From: Kryptolebias marmoratus
Taxonomy: Eukaryota > Chordata > Actinopteri > Cyprinodontiformes > Rivulidae
Length of the DNA: 64,000 nt
Assembly (NCBI RefSeq): GCF_001649575.2
Contig: NC_051431.1
Coordinates: forward strand, 10,727,536 to 10,791,535
Reading direction: 5' to 3'
Below the pieces are notes generated by a model. That model did no database searches, was not told where the DNA came from, and saw nothing but the letters and a program-made list of their open reading frames with translations. The stretch's first letter is position 1. The number at the start of each line of letters is the position of its first letter. The position numbers and the translations under genes were made by a program. Positions 12,961-27,500 of the stretch are shown in pieces.

Positions 12961-15900
12961 TCTAGTTAACCTAAAGTTTACAGAATATGCTTGATTGTAA
13001 TAGTCTTTTGTATACGAAGCAAAAAAAAACTCGTAATTTACACTGCATTGTTTAAACACACCATGTTGTTGTTTAAAACAACTTTAATAAAGCTAGGATA
13101 AGTTTGTAGTTGCATATTCAGTAGCTGCTCTGCAGGAACAGAAGGACTTTGTGATTTCATCAAGATATTACTACATTCAACTCTTGTTTTAGTCTTTTTT
13201 TGAAAAACATATGCCAGCATAAATTTGAATATTTGCCACCCAGACAAAATTAAGATTAATTTAATCCTATTAGGGAGGTTTTTATGTTTTTTAACTAGTG
13301 ATTGAATAATGTAACTTGTATGGAAAAAAAACTAATTTCAAGGATAGAAGAACATTCTGCCCTAACATCCTTGAATGTGTTTATCCTCCTCTAGTTTCAT
13401 CTCCATCCCCTTTCCCCACCACACCCCCGACTTTTCCTACATGTTGTCTTATGTGGCCTCCTGGCTCGGCTTTAATCTCTTTCTGACTTGAACATCAGTC
13501 AATCACCAGCAGTCCAACCTGCCACCTGCCTCCCACTCTTTGTAACACTTTCCCTTCAGCTGGTCCTTCATCTCTCCTCCCGTCTGTGACCTCATCCTTT
13601 CTGTGTCTCAAGAGTCGCCTGTCCTAGTTGCCGATTAAATCTTTCTTCTTCGTTTATCACAAGGGTAATGAAAAAGAAAAAATGCCACATCCGATTTTCT
13701 AATTTCTACCTTTTGAAAATTTGTCTTCCACTAATGAGATTGTTGACCGTGTCTTGGTGGGTGCAAGTGGGGGCTGTAACTAGCTTATTTATTTTCAGGT
13801 AATTTGCTTGACCTTTGCTTCGCCCTATCTGATTAGTGAAAAGATCAACATTCACCATAGAGGTGTGTATTCACTGACTGCTTCATTTATAATACATTAT
13901 TAATAGCAGGAATGAACCGCAGGGGTTATAAAATTATCTTTTTCATGTGAACCTGACCTTGAATTGAGGATACTATGATCTGGAGTGTAGGGAGGATACT
14001 GACAGTGTTAAAAAAGAAAAGCTATCCATCAGAAGTAGTGGAAGGGGGGGCAAAAAGCAGAGCTGTTTGGACTGAAAGGAATGATGGGTGGAGATGTGAA
14101 GAAAGAGAAATGAGGGAAGGCAGGCCGGCAGACAGGCTAGAAGACAGAGAGGTCTGGTGATAGACAAAGGGCAGTCTGTAGAAAAAAAACAGAAAGAAAA
14201 GAGAGGGATGAGACAAAAAGCAGTTTGCTGTTTTAAGGAGATAAGGTTTCCGATGGAGTAGATGAGACTAGGAGCACTAAACTGGGAGTGATGATGGGGA
14301 AGTCACGGCTGTAAGGGATCCAAAATGCTTACGGGGTTTGTTTCAGCTCCATCTGATTAACAAGGCTATTTATTGGCTGTAAAGTGCAGAGTGAAGAAAG
14401 CTTGGATCAATTGAATGTCAACCTTTGGGAAACATGTTCCTTAGAAACACTGCTCATAGTGTCTCCGCAGCCTAATTCACCTCCGCCAGATAAAACATGA
14501 TAGCACTTCTAATACAAATTCAGTGATGGAGTGCGTTTGGATGCAGGGATCACAACGTTTGATAGATTTTCCAAGTTTCCTGGTGATTTACTGTGGGCAT
14601 GGATACAAGTATGTTGGAGTTCTGGTTGGATGAAATTGGACCAGTTTATGAGGCGCCATAACACAAGATTTATAACGAGGGGATAAACAAAAAAAACCAG
14701 CAGAAATGAGAGTTCACGAGAGTGGGGTAGATGGATGGAGTGATGAAACAATAGAAAAAGAATAATCACGCACAGTGTTGCACTTTTAAAGCATTACCAA
14801 AACCCAATATTTACTGTTTGTCCTGACAGTGGGATATCAATACAGCTGAGTATAAACAAATGTAGATTTCATTCTGTGCCAGTTTACGATACACTTACTC
14901 TGAGTGAAATAAATATATCAGCAGAAAAATCCATTTCACCACCTCTCCTCTCGCAGCTTATTACCATCAGTGGCATTTTAGCTGTACTTGGCAAAGCAGC
15001 CAAGTGTGAGACGTACTGTATAAAGCTGTTGACTGCAGTGTGCGCACAGCTCCATAGCTAAAACAATGACCAGTCATCTAAAAATATGGTATTGCTTAAC
15101 ATTGCATATTTTGTGTTAAATCCACAAGTACAACTTAATGGCAAAGTGCAGGGGGGACTGTTTTATTTGCAACAGTTTGAGCTCTTCCATAACTCTGATT
15201 TTTTTTTTAATCTAGTTTAAACTGAAACAGTGCTCTTAGAATAAAAAAGGAAAACAGATAATCTGCAGAGCAGTACATAAGCTCTCAATTATCACTGTTA
15301 TCAGCTCTTTTGATTGTGTGGTAGTGTCTTAACTCCCAGAAAACCTCCTCCTTTGGGTGTTTTTCTTTTCGTTTCTTCAAACTTTGCCATATGAAGGATG
15401 TTTTGTGGTGTAATATTTAAGCAGAAGGCGTATCGCCACCATCCAAAAACAAAAAAAACACTGAAGCTACAAACCTACAGGTTTATAGTCAGGAAGGGAC
15501 GATCATCCTTCACCACAAAATCTGTCAAGGTGGCACCTTCCCATGGGATATGCACAGTTTCAAGGGTATCCAGTGGTTTACAACACAACTCCTGTGAAAA
15601 TGCACGAGTATAATTTTATTTTACAGATCCTTTGTTTTTGTGTACTGCCTCTTGTTACCTCTTTTTCTGCTTGTGGTGCAAAGGAAGATCCATACATAGA
15701 CACGTATTATAAGGGCAATCAAAGTTATCTATGCAAGTCTGAGTGGAAAACTGTAGGTATTTTACAGTTTTTGAGCTGCTGTTGGAAAAAAATTACTTTT
15801 TTAAAACACTTTTTAGACCAAGATGTGTTTGGAAAAGATTATGTTTAGACAACTAAAAATATAGTCTGCAGCTTTACTAAGCTTAAACCTGTTTTTAGGA

Positions 15901-16550
15901 GAGCTGTGAAGCTTTAACCTTTAAGTGTTTTGAATCCCTAGCTTATTTGATTAGTGTCTTTGACCAACTAAAGATTTAGATTTACCCATGAGTTCTTTCA
16001 GATTTATAGATGCTGCTTTGTCATCAGTGTGTTTAAGTAAAGGTAACCCTACTTAGCCAGACTGAATATTTAATTTCTGTCTTACCTTTTGTGCAGCTTT
16101 GTTTTACACATCTTTTTCTTCCCATACACCCCCTCCACCTCATCCTGTGTACCTCAGCTAGCTTTTTGGTTTGCCCGGTCTGCTTATGAATGTTGCTATA
16201 GTTACTGCTCAAGGAGAAAACGACTGCTGGTGTGAAGCAGCGGGAGGTCTTTGAGACTGGGAGTTTTTAATGAAAGTCAGGTTAGGATGTGCTGTATGTG
16301 ATACCCAGGCTTTGCGTGCACGTTTTAAAAAGCACTATGTTTTCCTTACAGACAACAGTGGACTCAAGAGACTGTCAAAGTGTAGAGGACACTTACCTGT
16401 GCTGCATTAAACATAAATGGTTGAAAAGCATTGGAGAAATTGTACCTTTAGAGAAGTTTTCTCCTGCTTACTCAAGCACACATATTTTTCCATATATGGA
16501 TCCATGAGCTTGTGGGGGTGGATGTGAAAGAGATGGCTTTATTCTGCTGA
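12961..16550. other. Non-coding stretch, no gene recognised
   Basis: Contains C/T-rich patches (13390-13620) and a purine-rich patch (14030-14220). A moderately long open frame at 15543-15848 has no known domain and no convincing splice sites. Nothing gene-like is supported. Confidence 0.45.
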
Positions 16551-16554
16551 TTCC

Positions 16555-16990
16555 CATGTTTATTCGCCTCACTCATTTGGGCAGCAAAACACTTTCATCC
16601 TCTCTGCCCTACCTGATCATTTCTCCTCCTTCTTTTTGTTTCTTCTGCCCTTTCAGTTTGACAAAAAAAACTGTTTCAGGACTACTTCTCCTTCTGTTCA
16701 TTTCCTTTCCTTCTGCCTGGCTGTCTGTAGTTTCTTCATCATTTCTTTACCCTTTTCTACCTCCCATACCTGAAATTTCCCATTGAGTTTTTATTCACCT
16801 CATTCTAGTGTCTGATGTACCTGTTCTCCCTCTCCCTAATTTAGTTTTCCATCCCCCTTTGCTCTCATTTTCTCACACAGACTTCCTTTCATTTTACTTT
16901 TTTTGATGATAATCTTTCTTCTTCGCTCCCCCTTTTTTTTTTTTTTCTCAGACTGTCTCTTTCCACTTCCTCAGTCTCTCTCTGGCTCCT
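16555..16990. repeat. Pyrimidine-rich low-complexity tract
   Basis: A second C/T-dominated stretch on the plus strand, including an almost pure T run near 16932-16946 and repeated TTTCTTC/CTCTC words. Confidence 0.6.
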
Positions 16991-19900
16991 CGGCTCACCC
17001 ACTCATGGTTCACTTCTATTAGTATTCCCTCAGGGTGGCAAGACTCTACAATGTGTCGCGTGTCACCTCTCCAAGAGCCAAACAATGGAAAACGAAATTT
17101 CTGCAGAAACCCTACAGTGCCTTTGCATGAGCGAGAAATAAGAGAATAAGACTGTCAAAAAGAGAAAAAATAAAGGCAATAATTGAACAAGACGAAAGTA
17201 AGAAGTTTGAATTGAAGAAGCAAAGACAAATTTGGCCTTTCATATGAATGGATGGCACAGACGGACAGACTGACATGAACATCTTGACTGAATGTGAGAA
17301 GTGAATTACTGCTCATTTTCTCCACATAAAAATCCAAGGTGTGCTGCAGAGCCACTGCATCAGTGTGTTCCAACATAAATTTACTGATGTACTAGTGTGC
17401 AGAGTCTATAGCTGAGACCAACTTGTTTCTAACTAATTTGCACTTTCCGTTCTGGCAACTCCTGCACGAACAGGATGTAAGTGAGACAGCAGTCAACAAA
17501 GGTAGCCCTTTAAAATGTTGGTGTGAATGCTTTTTTATTTATTTCATCTGTAATCAAACTGGGGCATATTTTACTTTTTTATTAAAAGCAAGGAATTGGA
17601 CTAAAGGACTGACTATTTGATACAAATGTTTTTCTCTTCTTTGACAGGAGATTTTACCTCCTCTCCGAAGTCCACTGGTCTGATTGCTTCCCGGTAATAG
17701 TTTAGGTTCTTGATCTTTCCTTTTACCATTCAGATAATAATTTTCAGAAACAAAGGTTTGGCGTAACAATATCAAACACCATCTTGCATGTAACGTAATG
17801 AATCGGACAAATTCTGCCTTCAACATAAGGTCTAAATCCAGCAGTGACTTTACAAGACTGGGAAACAACAACAACAAAAAGAACATTTATATTCTGTAGT
17901 TGCTTTTACCTTCCTACACCTCAGTAGTCTCTTGCCAACACACATTCATGCACACACACACAAAAGAGGCACACGCGTACTGACCTTCTGTGGGCACCTT
18001 GGTAGACAGGTGGTGGTGCCATTGCCTGTTGCTAAGCAATTAGCAAGTCCATTACCCCTCCGCCGTGCCCACACTGTGTACCTTTCTCCCAGTGTGTGTT
18101 TCTTTGTTCCATCTGTGAGTGTTAATAAAGTGTGTAGTTAATAGAGTGCTTTATTGCTATAAACCACAGCCTTCTGTCAGCTGACCCTTTTTTACACGTA
18201 GCTCACATTTTCACATCATCTTGCTAACTGAACTCTTTGGTTATATAACACCCAATTTTTTTTATTGCTTTATGCCTTGTGATTGGACTGGGTGGTTAAA
18301 ACGCCAAGCTTAGATGTGATCAAGAAACACTTCAGGTTACAGTTGGGCAAATTAGTTTTTGATGATGGTGTAGAAATGTTAGCATCCTACACGTCAGGAA
18401 AATAAAATTGTTTGTTTGGACTCATCTGTTTAAGAAGACTATTTGGTAGTCTCAATTTCCAAAGTTTGCTTGTTTGTTATTCATATAATACAGCATACAA
18501 AAAAATCCATCCATCCAAGACACTTTTATAGAAGGGTTCAGATGTTTTCAAGTTAACCTTAAACTCTATATATCTATTCTAGCTTTGAAACAATCACATC
18601 CTAGATCTTTATTGCAGCCCAGTCATTTTTTTCACGTGTGACTCGATAAGCTTTTTTTTTTTTTTTGAGTCTTTAACTTTTTTTATTGTTAGAGCAAGAT
18701 GGTTAAGAAGTGAGATATAGTTTTTAGTGCTTGTGCCCATGTATAGCATTATTTCACCGTGTGTGTGGTCGTACGCCCATAGCTGGAGCATGCAGCCTGA
18801 TATACGACACACCAGCTAAACGCAGCAGCATGTGTTGGCTGTAAATAACCAGAAAGCTATTAGAAAAGATTAGACAACTGTAGCAGGTAAAACATGGTGC
18901 AAACTCAGACACATGAGTGGACACATGAACCACCTTGAGCACTTAGATTCCTGCTCACACACAGGTACACAGACAGATGGTCAGATGAATAGACACAAGC
19001 TATTAAGCAGCCCCACCCCTCCAATTTTGCTCATCCAAGAGGAGAGTTGATGCGATTTGATCACTGCCACATGAGAGCCACATACCTCTAACATTCAGCC
19101 TACTGTGCGAACCCTTTTCCCCTTAATGTAGAGATGATTGGTACTCGGATGCAGTTACAACTCCCCAGTATTTCGTTAAATGATGGGGGGAAAAAAAACT
19201 TACAGAAGCAAAATGCCTTTTTAACCCTCTGTGAGCTTTTTATTTTCAGTCTGCTACTTCAGCATTTATGAAAGGAAAATATACAGAATCAGGACATAAA
19301 CCTTGATGTGATTGTGAACACAAGTTTAAGAAGTCACACTTCAAGAACAAGTAAAATACATGAATTTACAAACTGCAGGGTTTTTTGGTTTGTTTGTTTG
19401 TTTGTTTGTTTTTTCAATAAACATGAGTTTACTGACAAATAAGTTTGAGTTTAGACATATTTTGCTTTTTAGCTATTAATTTGATTAAACTCCCTTGTCT
19501 AACTCTTTACCTTCATAATTTCTTGACATAAGAACATCTTACTTCAAATCTCTAACTAGAAATGTGGCGAGTGATATTGATTCCTGCAAAGATTGTAAGG
19601 CCTTTACATTTATTCAGAACCTTTTGTAAATTTCCCTTCATAAACACATACATACAAAACAGAAAATAAGTGAAAGTGGGCTGCTACCTCTGTCATTTCT
19701 CTTAATTATGTCTGTTGTTGACGCTGAGGTGATAATATATTCATTCTCAGATTTTCCAACTGTCCTAATACATAATGAGGAGTCGACAAAGAATAGAGTG
19801 TTTCATTGTAAGCTTCGCTGCCCATTTCACACCTACTCACCAACTCAGCCTGTGACTACCTCCTGTGCCAGCTCAGAGGCAGAACAGCAGTGGATTAACT

Positions 19901-22900
19901 TTAACTTCCCCATGCTGTCTTTCTCATTTCTCACGTTGCATCAGCTCAAGAAGAAGGGGTCTTAGGCCCAACTTGAAAGTTTTATGTGAAAGGAGCTTTT
20001 AACTAGAGTTGTAGGTATGAAACATGACCGGTCTTTACAGCCTGCGACTCTGTTTAGGCTTACCAGAAATGACTTTGTTTACACAGTGTTGGGATTTTTC
20101 AATTATTCAAAACTTCATGACACAGCTCCTTTTTAATCATCAGCTTTGTTTTTCATTTTTTCTTTCCCAAATGCGTTTACTCATCCTGCTTCTGTTTCTG
20201 AGTAAAAGCCCAGCAGTAAAGGAAAGCTAATTTACGGTTTATGACTGTTGGTGCTAAATGGGAGGCTGTATTCAGAAGTGGGAGAAAGCAACTAGCTTAT
20301 TTTACTGCTTTCACCCACCTCATATTAAAGCACCGACTGTGATACAAACACACACAGTTTGAAAGGTTCATTTACAAGCCAATAACATTTTCTCTCATTT
20401 AGAAACATTAGAGAAAAAGATGCGATTGACATAAAGTGAAACATTGCACGGGCACCTTTTGCAGTAACTGTGGAGTTGATTATTATAGGTGCACTCAAAG
20501 TCAAGGTCACCCCAGTGTTCTGCGTTTCTCTCCCTGTTGTCAGTTCGCATGCTGACAGCTACACATATATGCGCAAGCTCAAATGGAAATCTGCCACTGT
20601 GCTTGTCGTTTTTTTAAAATTTGCTTTTTTCTTGTGCATCTGCATGCCTTGGTTCAAATCAGGTAAAATGCAAGCTTGTGGATATGAACACTGAATAAGT
20701 AACGGTGTGAATATTCATCAGCTTTGTACTCATGACAGTTACCCATGTACCTGTCACTCTGAATCCCTGGTGTCTGCAGCTACACATTCACACACTGCCT
20801 CAGCTCAGTGGTGTTTGTTGTATGCTGCTTCCGCATTGGAATAATTTTGCATTTTATGTTTTTATTCACAGTTTGTATTCATGTTTACACAAGCACGTTT
20901 GAGTTTATATTAATGTGGTGTGTTTGTTAAAGGCTGGGAGATGCACTGATTCATTTATTGCATCTGTTCCTAGGAGTCATTGAATAAGCAGGACAGACCC
21001 CAGCTCAGCTCCTCTGTTTGTTTATGACCTCTAGTTGATGCAGAGCTCCCAAACTCTTCTCCTGCTTTAATTCCGCCACGGTTCCTGCTGGAAAAGACGC
21101 GTGCACTAAACATGACTTATCCCTCACCTGAGTCCCCTACAACTGGACACTAATTGAACTCGTGTGTATGTTTGTGTGAGTACACTCGTGTGGCTGAGCA
21201 CTTCCCGCAGTTGGAATGCATGCATTTTTTCCCCCCTCTCATATATATCTCCAAAACTAATTTCAACTTCATTCTCCTTCTGTGATCCGGAGAGTAAAGA
21301 CAAGTCATGCGATAGCTCAGCGCGGAGCCGTAAACACCGCAGGTGAAATGGGGCTCAGAAAGCACACAACTCTCTGGAGTTTCTCAGGAATATTCAAGTA
21401 GTTTTTACTTTCCACAAGATTGCCTTGAGATGACGCAAGATGGGAATAGAGGAAAATAAAATTTAGGGTGCCACAACAAGGAGGGAATGTGGCAGGAAAC
21501 CAGCATATAGTTTTCAAGTAGATTAAAAAAAAATCTGTTTTGCATGTCTGTTGTAACCTGGTATTGCATGTTTTTCACTTGTTTTTCTGATTATTAATTC
21601 AAGCATTTTTATTATTATTAAACTCTCTGTTCCTTGTATTTGCTGAAAAACAACCGTGTCCATACAGCTGAATTAAAGTTTCCTTTACTCACTCTGAGAT
21701 CTGCGGCTGAAAACCTTTTTACTGAAACAGACTTGTCCTGCTGCTAATTCTGTTAGCCAGGTTTTTTGTTGTTGTTTTTTTTTTTTTTGCTCCTTCATTT
21801 TCACTGATCCAATGGATCAACACGGATGGGGATAAATGTATTCTGTCAGTAAGGCTGAGCTCCCCCGCAACCATAGGTTCTGTTTTATAATCCTTTTAAA
21901 ATAAACTACAGTATGACAACAGAAGGACACTGGGGATGCTCTGAGACGTTTTGCTTTTCTATATTTGTATTTTTATTTTTTTCTGGGAGGCAGTTATGAA
22001 AGCACCATTAGGAAACAGCTTTGCTTGTCACTACCTGGTGCCAGCGTAAAATTAATAAATAAATATATATATAAATAAAAGACTGTTGTAATAGTTAATT
22101 TTTTGAATTTGCCCAGATCTTAAATATTCAAAAATCACTGCTCATCCCTAGTTGTAACATCAATGTCATTAAAAAAAAAAAACACAATCACTTCATCCAG
22201 TTGAGAATTAAAAAAGACAGAACTTGTATTTTAATGGCAGGTATAAATCATTAAACAATGCCATTTTATTTAATGTGTTATAGAAACATCAGACTGTACA
22301 AGATGACAGCAAGGAGCATCTGGCACGTTGTAAAAAATGGAGTTTAATTTGTAATTTTTAATTTAAAATGTGACACTCTTTTAACATGTATTCCAAATTA
22401 AAACTTGAACTGTAATGCATTCCACGGTGCAATGTCTTTAATTGCATCATGACTTCTATGTGGCTGATTAGCTTTATAATATGTAAGAAATGTTTGAGCT
22501 CAGGTTTAAATCCCCATATTTGTCATTTCATTTTTACCAATCTCAGCTAAATATGAACATCTAATTGATGTTTACGTCTACTTTTTAATGTCTACCAAAC
22601 TTTTACTTTTAGACTAAATTTAGTCCAATTGTACGCTAGACATGTATGGATATTTTACAGATTGTTAAGACATTTTGGGGGGTGGGTTCACCTTTAAATG
22701 CTCAGTGAAAAAGCTAGGGAAGTGAAAGAATAATTGTATGATAGAAATGTACACATTTTGGAGTGGTGATGGCTCTTTGTTCAAACACAATTTGACCTTT
22801 TATGGGAAGTGAAAAATGTTTCAGACTGTGCCTGTCCTTTAGTCTTGTTGTGTTTTTCCCCCTGTGGTTCCAGTATGTCCTCTTTTGCTTTCCTATCTGC

Positions 22901-24185
22901 ATGCCTGTAGTGAAATATGTGACCAAAAACATGCATGTTTGCATATTCTTTTATTTTTGTGTGTTATCCAACACTGTTACACCACTCTCTCTGTCGTGAT
23001 ATCTAGTTTTAGTGTAGCCAAAGGGTCAGATTACAGTGAGACAATCCTCATATTAAAGCCACTAGCAGCATGCTATTCTTAGCCCATTCAGCACTCTCAT
23101 TATTACTCAATAGGGTGGAGGCATGCGAATCACTATCTCTCATCATCTGCACAGCCCCCGGCAATAATGCTCACTCTAAAATTTCACACTCACACACGCA
23201 CCCGCACCAAATGTTCATTATCTACTATTGTTCCTGATGTGTTTTTGTATAAGAGGAGTCTAATCAGAACTAACTCTAACACCAGTATCAGTGCTGATGA
23301 AGCTCTTTATTTTTCATTCTCAGCAGTGAAAACTTAAATGATGCGTTTTTAGATGCTCTGATACTTTTTTTTTTTTGAGCAGCTTTGGGGAAAATATCTG
23401 TGGAGTAATGAAAATGATTTTAAAATTGTCTTATGGTTGAACAAAAATGTAAAGAAATGCCCCATGAAAAGCACATTTTTCCATGTTATAAACAGATTAT
23501 CTCTCTGTTTCTGTCAATTTTTTTCATTTGCATGCAGCAACATAATGCAGGTTTTACACATGTCAGTGAAATACCCCTAAAGAAGACTATTTATTCTGCT
23601 GGAACACGTGTTCTGCTGCAATGATGTGTCATAAGTGTTACATGCATGAAGTGCTGATTGCTGCACTGCCAGTTTATGACTCACTGATAATACCAGAGAA
23701 TTACCAGTTATAAAAGCCAGGCTGATTTGGTTTTCACATTTGTGTGTGTGTGTGTTCATTTGTGAGTGTTTATGTGCAGATGAATTTAAGCAAAAACATT
23801 CAGCACCATATTTTCATAATTATTCAAGGTGCAGTCACAGATTTAAAATTCTGATCTAATAAAAATTGTTTTAATAAAACCCATGCTTACAAAATAAAAT
23901 TATGCTAAACAAAAAAAACTAGTGGGTGCAGTCCACATCGCTGTCCTTTATTCTGCCAGTGTTTCGTGTATTTGTAATGCCCTGTACATGACAATTGTTT
24001 CTAGTGTGTAAGCTTAGCTTTATTCCTAACGCAAGTTTGAAAGGTTGCAGTGGTTTGAGAACTCAGCCCTGACATTAATATTAGCATAGGACCAAAGTTT
24101 TCCCAAAGACAATCAATGTGTCACAGTTTCACACCATCCAGGTGTCAACCAAACTTTTTTTTTAATCTTGCATGTTTCAGTTGTG
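16991..24185. other. Non-coding stretch, no gene recognised
   Basis: AT-rich with simple runs: CA words at 17937-17962, poly-T at 18651-18666 and 21776-21788, (TTTG)n at 19387-19412, a TA/AATA patch at 22050-22080 and GT at 23741-23755. No exon with matching phases and no RNA gene recognised. Confidence 0.45.
19387..19412. repeat. Simple repeat (TTTG)n
   Basis: Five to six tandem TTTG units inside a T-rich run. Confidence 0.9.
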
Positions 24186-24186
24186 A

Positions 24187-24555
24187 GCAGCACGGCGGTG
24201 CAGTGGTTAGAGCCATCGCCTCACAGCAAGAAGTTTTTAGGTTCTCCTCCCTCCTGGGGCCTTTCTGTGTGGAGTCTGCATGTTCTCCCTGTGCATGCGT
24301 GGGTTTTCTCTGGGTACTCCAGCTTCCTCCCACTGACCAAAAACATGAGTCTTTGGTTATTGGTAACTCTAATTTGTCCCTAGGTGTGAGTGAGAGAATA
24401 CATGATTATTAGTCTCATTTTGTCTCTAAGTTGTCCTGTGATGGACTCGTGACCTCACCAGGGTGTGCCCCGCCTCTCTTATTGGCAGAGGCACCAGCTG
24501 CCCCACTACCCTGAGCGGAAAAGTGGGTAAAATAAAGTTGGTAGGTGGATGATTT
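24187..24555 (+). repeat. Teleost SINE-like repeat with tRNA-derived head
   Basis: Begins GCAGCACGGCGGTGCAGTGG-TTAGAGCC, which resembles a tRNA-type A box, followed about 45 bp later by a decayed B-box-like AGGTTCTCCTCC. The body contains GTGTGGAGTCTGCATGTTCT, CTCTGGGTACTCCAGCTTCC, CCAAAAACATGAG, CTAATTTGTCCCTAGGTGTG and CAGGGTGTGCCCCGCCTCT, ending near GTAGGTGGATGAT. I recognise this word order as an abundant fish interspersed repeat. A reverse copy lies at 60018-60175. The copy is diverged and has no coding capacity. Confidence 0.8.
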
Positions 24556-27500
24556 TGAATTACCTGGAGAAATATTAATTAGTTCTGACTGGTTTCACAA
24601 GGTAATGGCTCATTTTTAGCAAATGCCAACAATTAAAAAATGCTAATAAATGAACACACTATCCCTTTAATGTTTAAAAGCTTCAAAATAAATTTAGCAT
24701 AAGTAAATTTTATCATTCTGTAACTTGACTGTCAAGTTATTTATTGCTAAAAGGGGAAAATGTCTGGAAGTGTTTACAACAGTAATGGATTAGATTACAC
24801 AACAAGATATATGGCTAATTAGAGCATGCCTTGTACAATATTGTCATGGTTTTAGCACATGACCTATAACGGAAGACATATAGCACCATCAAAACTAATT
24901 TTTCATCTGCTGTATATATTTGTAAATATAGTATGTGTACAGTGTGTTATCATGGTAATGTTTAGGCAGTGGTTTGTGATATGCAGACTTATTTCAAATA
25001 AACTGAATCATTGAGCTTGTTGTTCTGTGTAGCTAAGCCAATCAGGAAATGAGAACTGACAGCAAGCAACAGCAATAGCATATTTCATTAAACATTATTT
25101 TAATATTTTAGATTTACTTTGTTTTACAGCTCCAGAATCAGATTCAGAGCAAAAAAAAAAAGGCCTATGTCACAGAGAGAAGAAAGGTTCCAAACTTGAC
25201 AAAGAGGAATGATACCACATCTTTGACAGCTCTGAAAACCCATCTGTATCTGCCCGCTGCCTTTAAAGCCCAGTCTGGTGATCTGAAGCTACTGTGATGT
25301 GAGACTTTTTAAACCACCTTCTGTCTGGGCTTATCTCTACAACTTGGCTTCACAAGATTTAGAGAGTAACACTTTTTGGATTAAAAACCCTTTAGATCTA
25401 TGGATTTATCTGGGTAGTTCAGAGAAACAGAATCAGACCGAGAAAGATAATAAGACAGAGAGCTGGGAGGAACACGAGCCATAGCTCCTCTTCTCTCGTC
25501 TTCCCTGCTCTCTCTGTCATGAGTGTGTGTTTGTGGGTGTGTTGGACAGGCAGAATGGCTTGTTTATGTGCAGATTAATTGCTTTTATTGCCTTGTTTCT
25601 CCCTGTGAATGGTGCTGGGTGTTTTAATGAACACCCACACTGCCTTGCCTGCCTGCCTGCCCTGCCAGCCGTTCCTGCTGCTGCTTTTTAGAGCATAGCT
25701 AGATTCCCACCACAGCTAACTGCCTAATGCTTACTTCATGGGCCTGCACAGGTGACTGATTTAATGTGTGCGCATGCGGTTGTTCACCTCACCTTCTTAA
25801 GAGGCTCAACACAGGCGGGTGGTTCTACCCGAGGGCTGAAGGGGACTGGCAGTTGACTGGAGTGTGACTTTAATCATTTCCTGCTGAGCTCAAGAGAGGT
25901 AAGCCAGGCTTTCTGCAGGGTTACACTATAGCCTTGGACACAAAGATTTATATATATATATATATATATAAATATTAAAAAAAAAGACTTTAAAAGATGG
26001 CAATACAGTGATAATTTTCAGAAGAGGTGAGAGGGACCACTTAAGTGAAGATGGTGAAGCCTAGCTGAGCACTTTTCACACAGAAGCTTTACGTGGATCA
26101 ATTAAAAATCGAGTAAAATCCCCACCTCTCGTTTCTTCTCACTCCCTCACCCCTTCCCTCATCACCTCTAATCATGCATTACTTTTCTCTCTCTCATCGA
26201 CCCCACTCGCTCCCATTGTCTTCATCCCTATTACCTCCTTATTACCGCCCTCTTCTTCTCTCATTAATCAGGTCTGCAGGGTTTCTCTTTCTTCTGGCTT
26301 TCCACTTCATTACGCCTGAAACAGCAATGGACCATCGCTAATGGACAGTCACAGCTTTAACTCACACCTCAAACCCAGCTATATAATTGTTTATTTTGTT
26401 TGGACAAGTGGGCCAGAGATGGCTAATGGATACCTTATGTGGGAACATGCAGTGTTATCACAAACATTGTAAAGAAAAACGCTGAATGCCTTCATTTAAT
26501 TGGTCATTTTGTGGTGTTTTAGGGTCACAAAATGAGAGGGGGGGGACAAAGGTTCCCACTGAAATAGTCATAAAATGGTATTGGTTTTCACTCTAGTTGT
26601 TGAAAAATAGAAAGGGTGAATTCCATCTTATGTCTTCCCTTTGCATTTTATCCACCTATAATTTATGCTCTCACCGTGTCCCAATCTCTTTTGTCATATA
26701 AAGCAAAACTGAAGGGGCAGGGATTTTTAGCCCTTTAAAGAGTTGGATTTTTTTTTCAGTGGCACAGTTTGAAATGAAAGGTTATGTGCTGCACTCGCAA
26801 ATAATCTCATAAATATGAGTATTTCTTCTGTCATAAATATTTTACTGGCAAAAAAATAAACACTGTAATGTTGCGTTTGATGTATTTCATTTCATTTGGT
26901 ATGATTATTAACGATAACAATGAAGAATTTACAAAAGAAATAAATATAGCATTGTATTACTTGTTTGCATGTTTAAAATATTTTGTTGTTGCAACAACCA
27001 CAGCCATATCTAGTGAATTTTGATGCATTGTTTGGTGGTACTGTTGTTTTTCCAAGCATAAAATTCTCTGCAAAATCTGTTGTAGGCTGATTGTTTTACA
27101 CAACATGCGAGGGAATTTTATTGTTGTCTTTTTATATCGAAAGAACTGATATCAGCTGACGGCATATTAACTTCCTGATTTAATATTCTGTGTTGCAGTG
27201 GAATATTTTACCTGCTACTCATTAAGTATTTGCATAAAGGGCCAAAGCTAGATACATTGATAGGAAATGGGGATCAGATGAAGTGCTCTGTGGACACAGG
27301 AAGAGCTGAGAAACAAGATGAAGTAATATTACCCAAGTATCTCAACTTTGTGTTTGGGGTCTATGTATTATGAGCAGAAAAATATGAAGACCTGTTTGTA
27401 GTTCAAACAAAAATGTTGTATAACACTCTAGTTTTGGAGTATGACACGTGAAATGAACTTAAAGCTAGAATAGGTTAGCTTCTGTTGTGCAAGTGTCACT

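Noticed and set aside
24116..24412. 98-codon open frame in the SINE-like repeat
   Set aside because: Lies entirely within the tRNA-headed repeat, which is non-coding.
25190..25300. Possible LINE 3' end (GCTCTGAAAACCCATCTGTA)
   Set aside because: Resembles an ALKTHL-type coding tail seen in some retroelements, but the similarity is one short word and no tail or duplication was visible.
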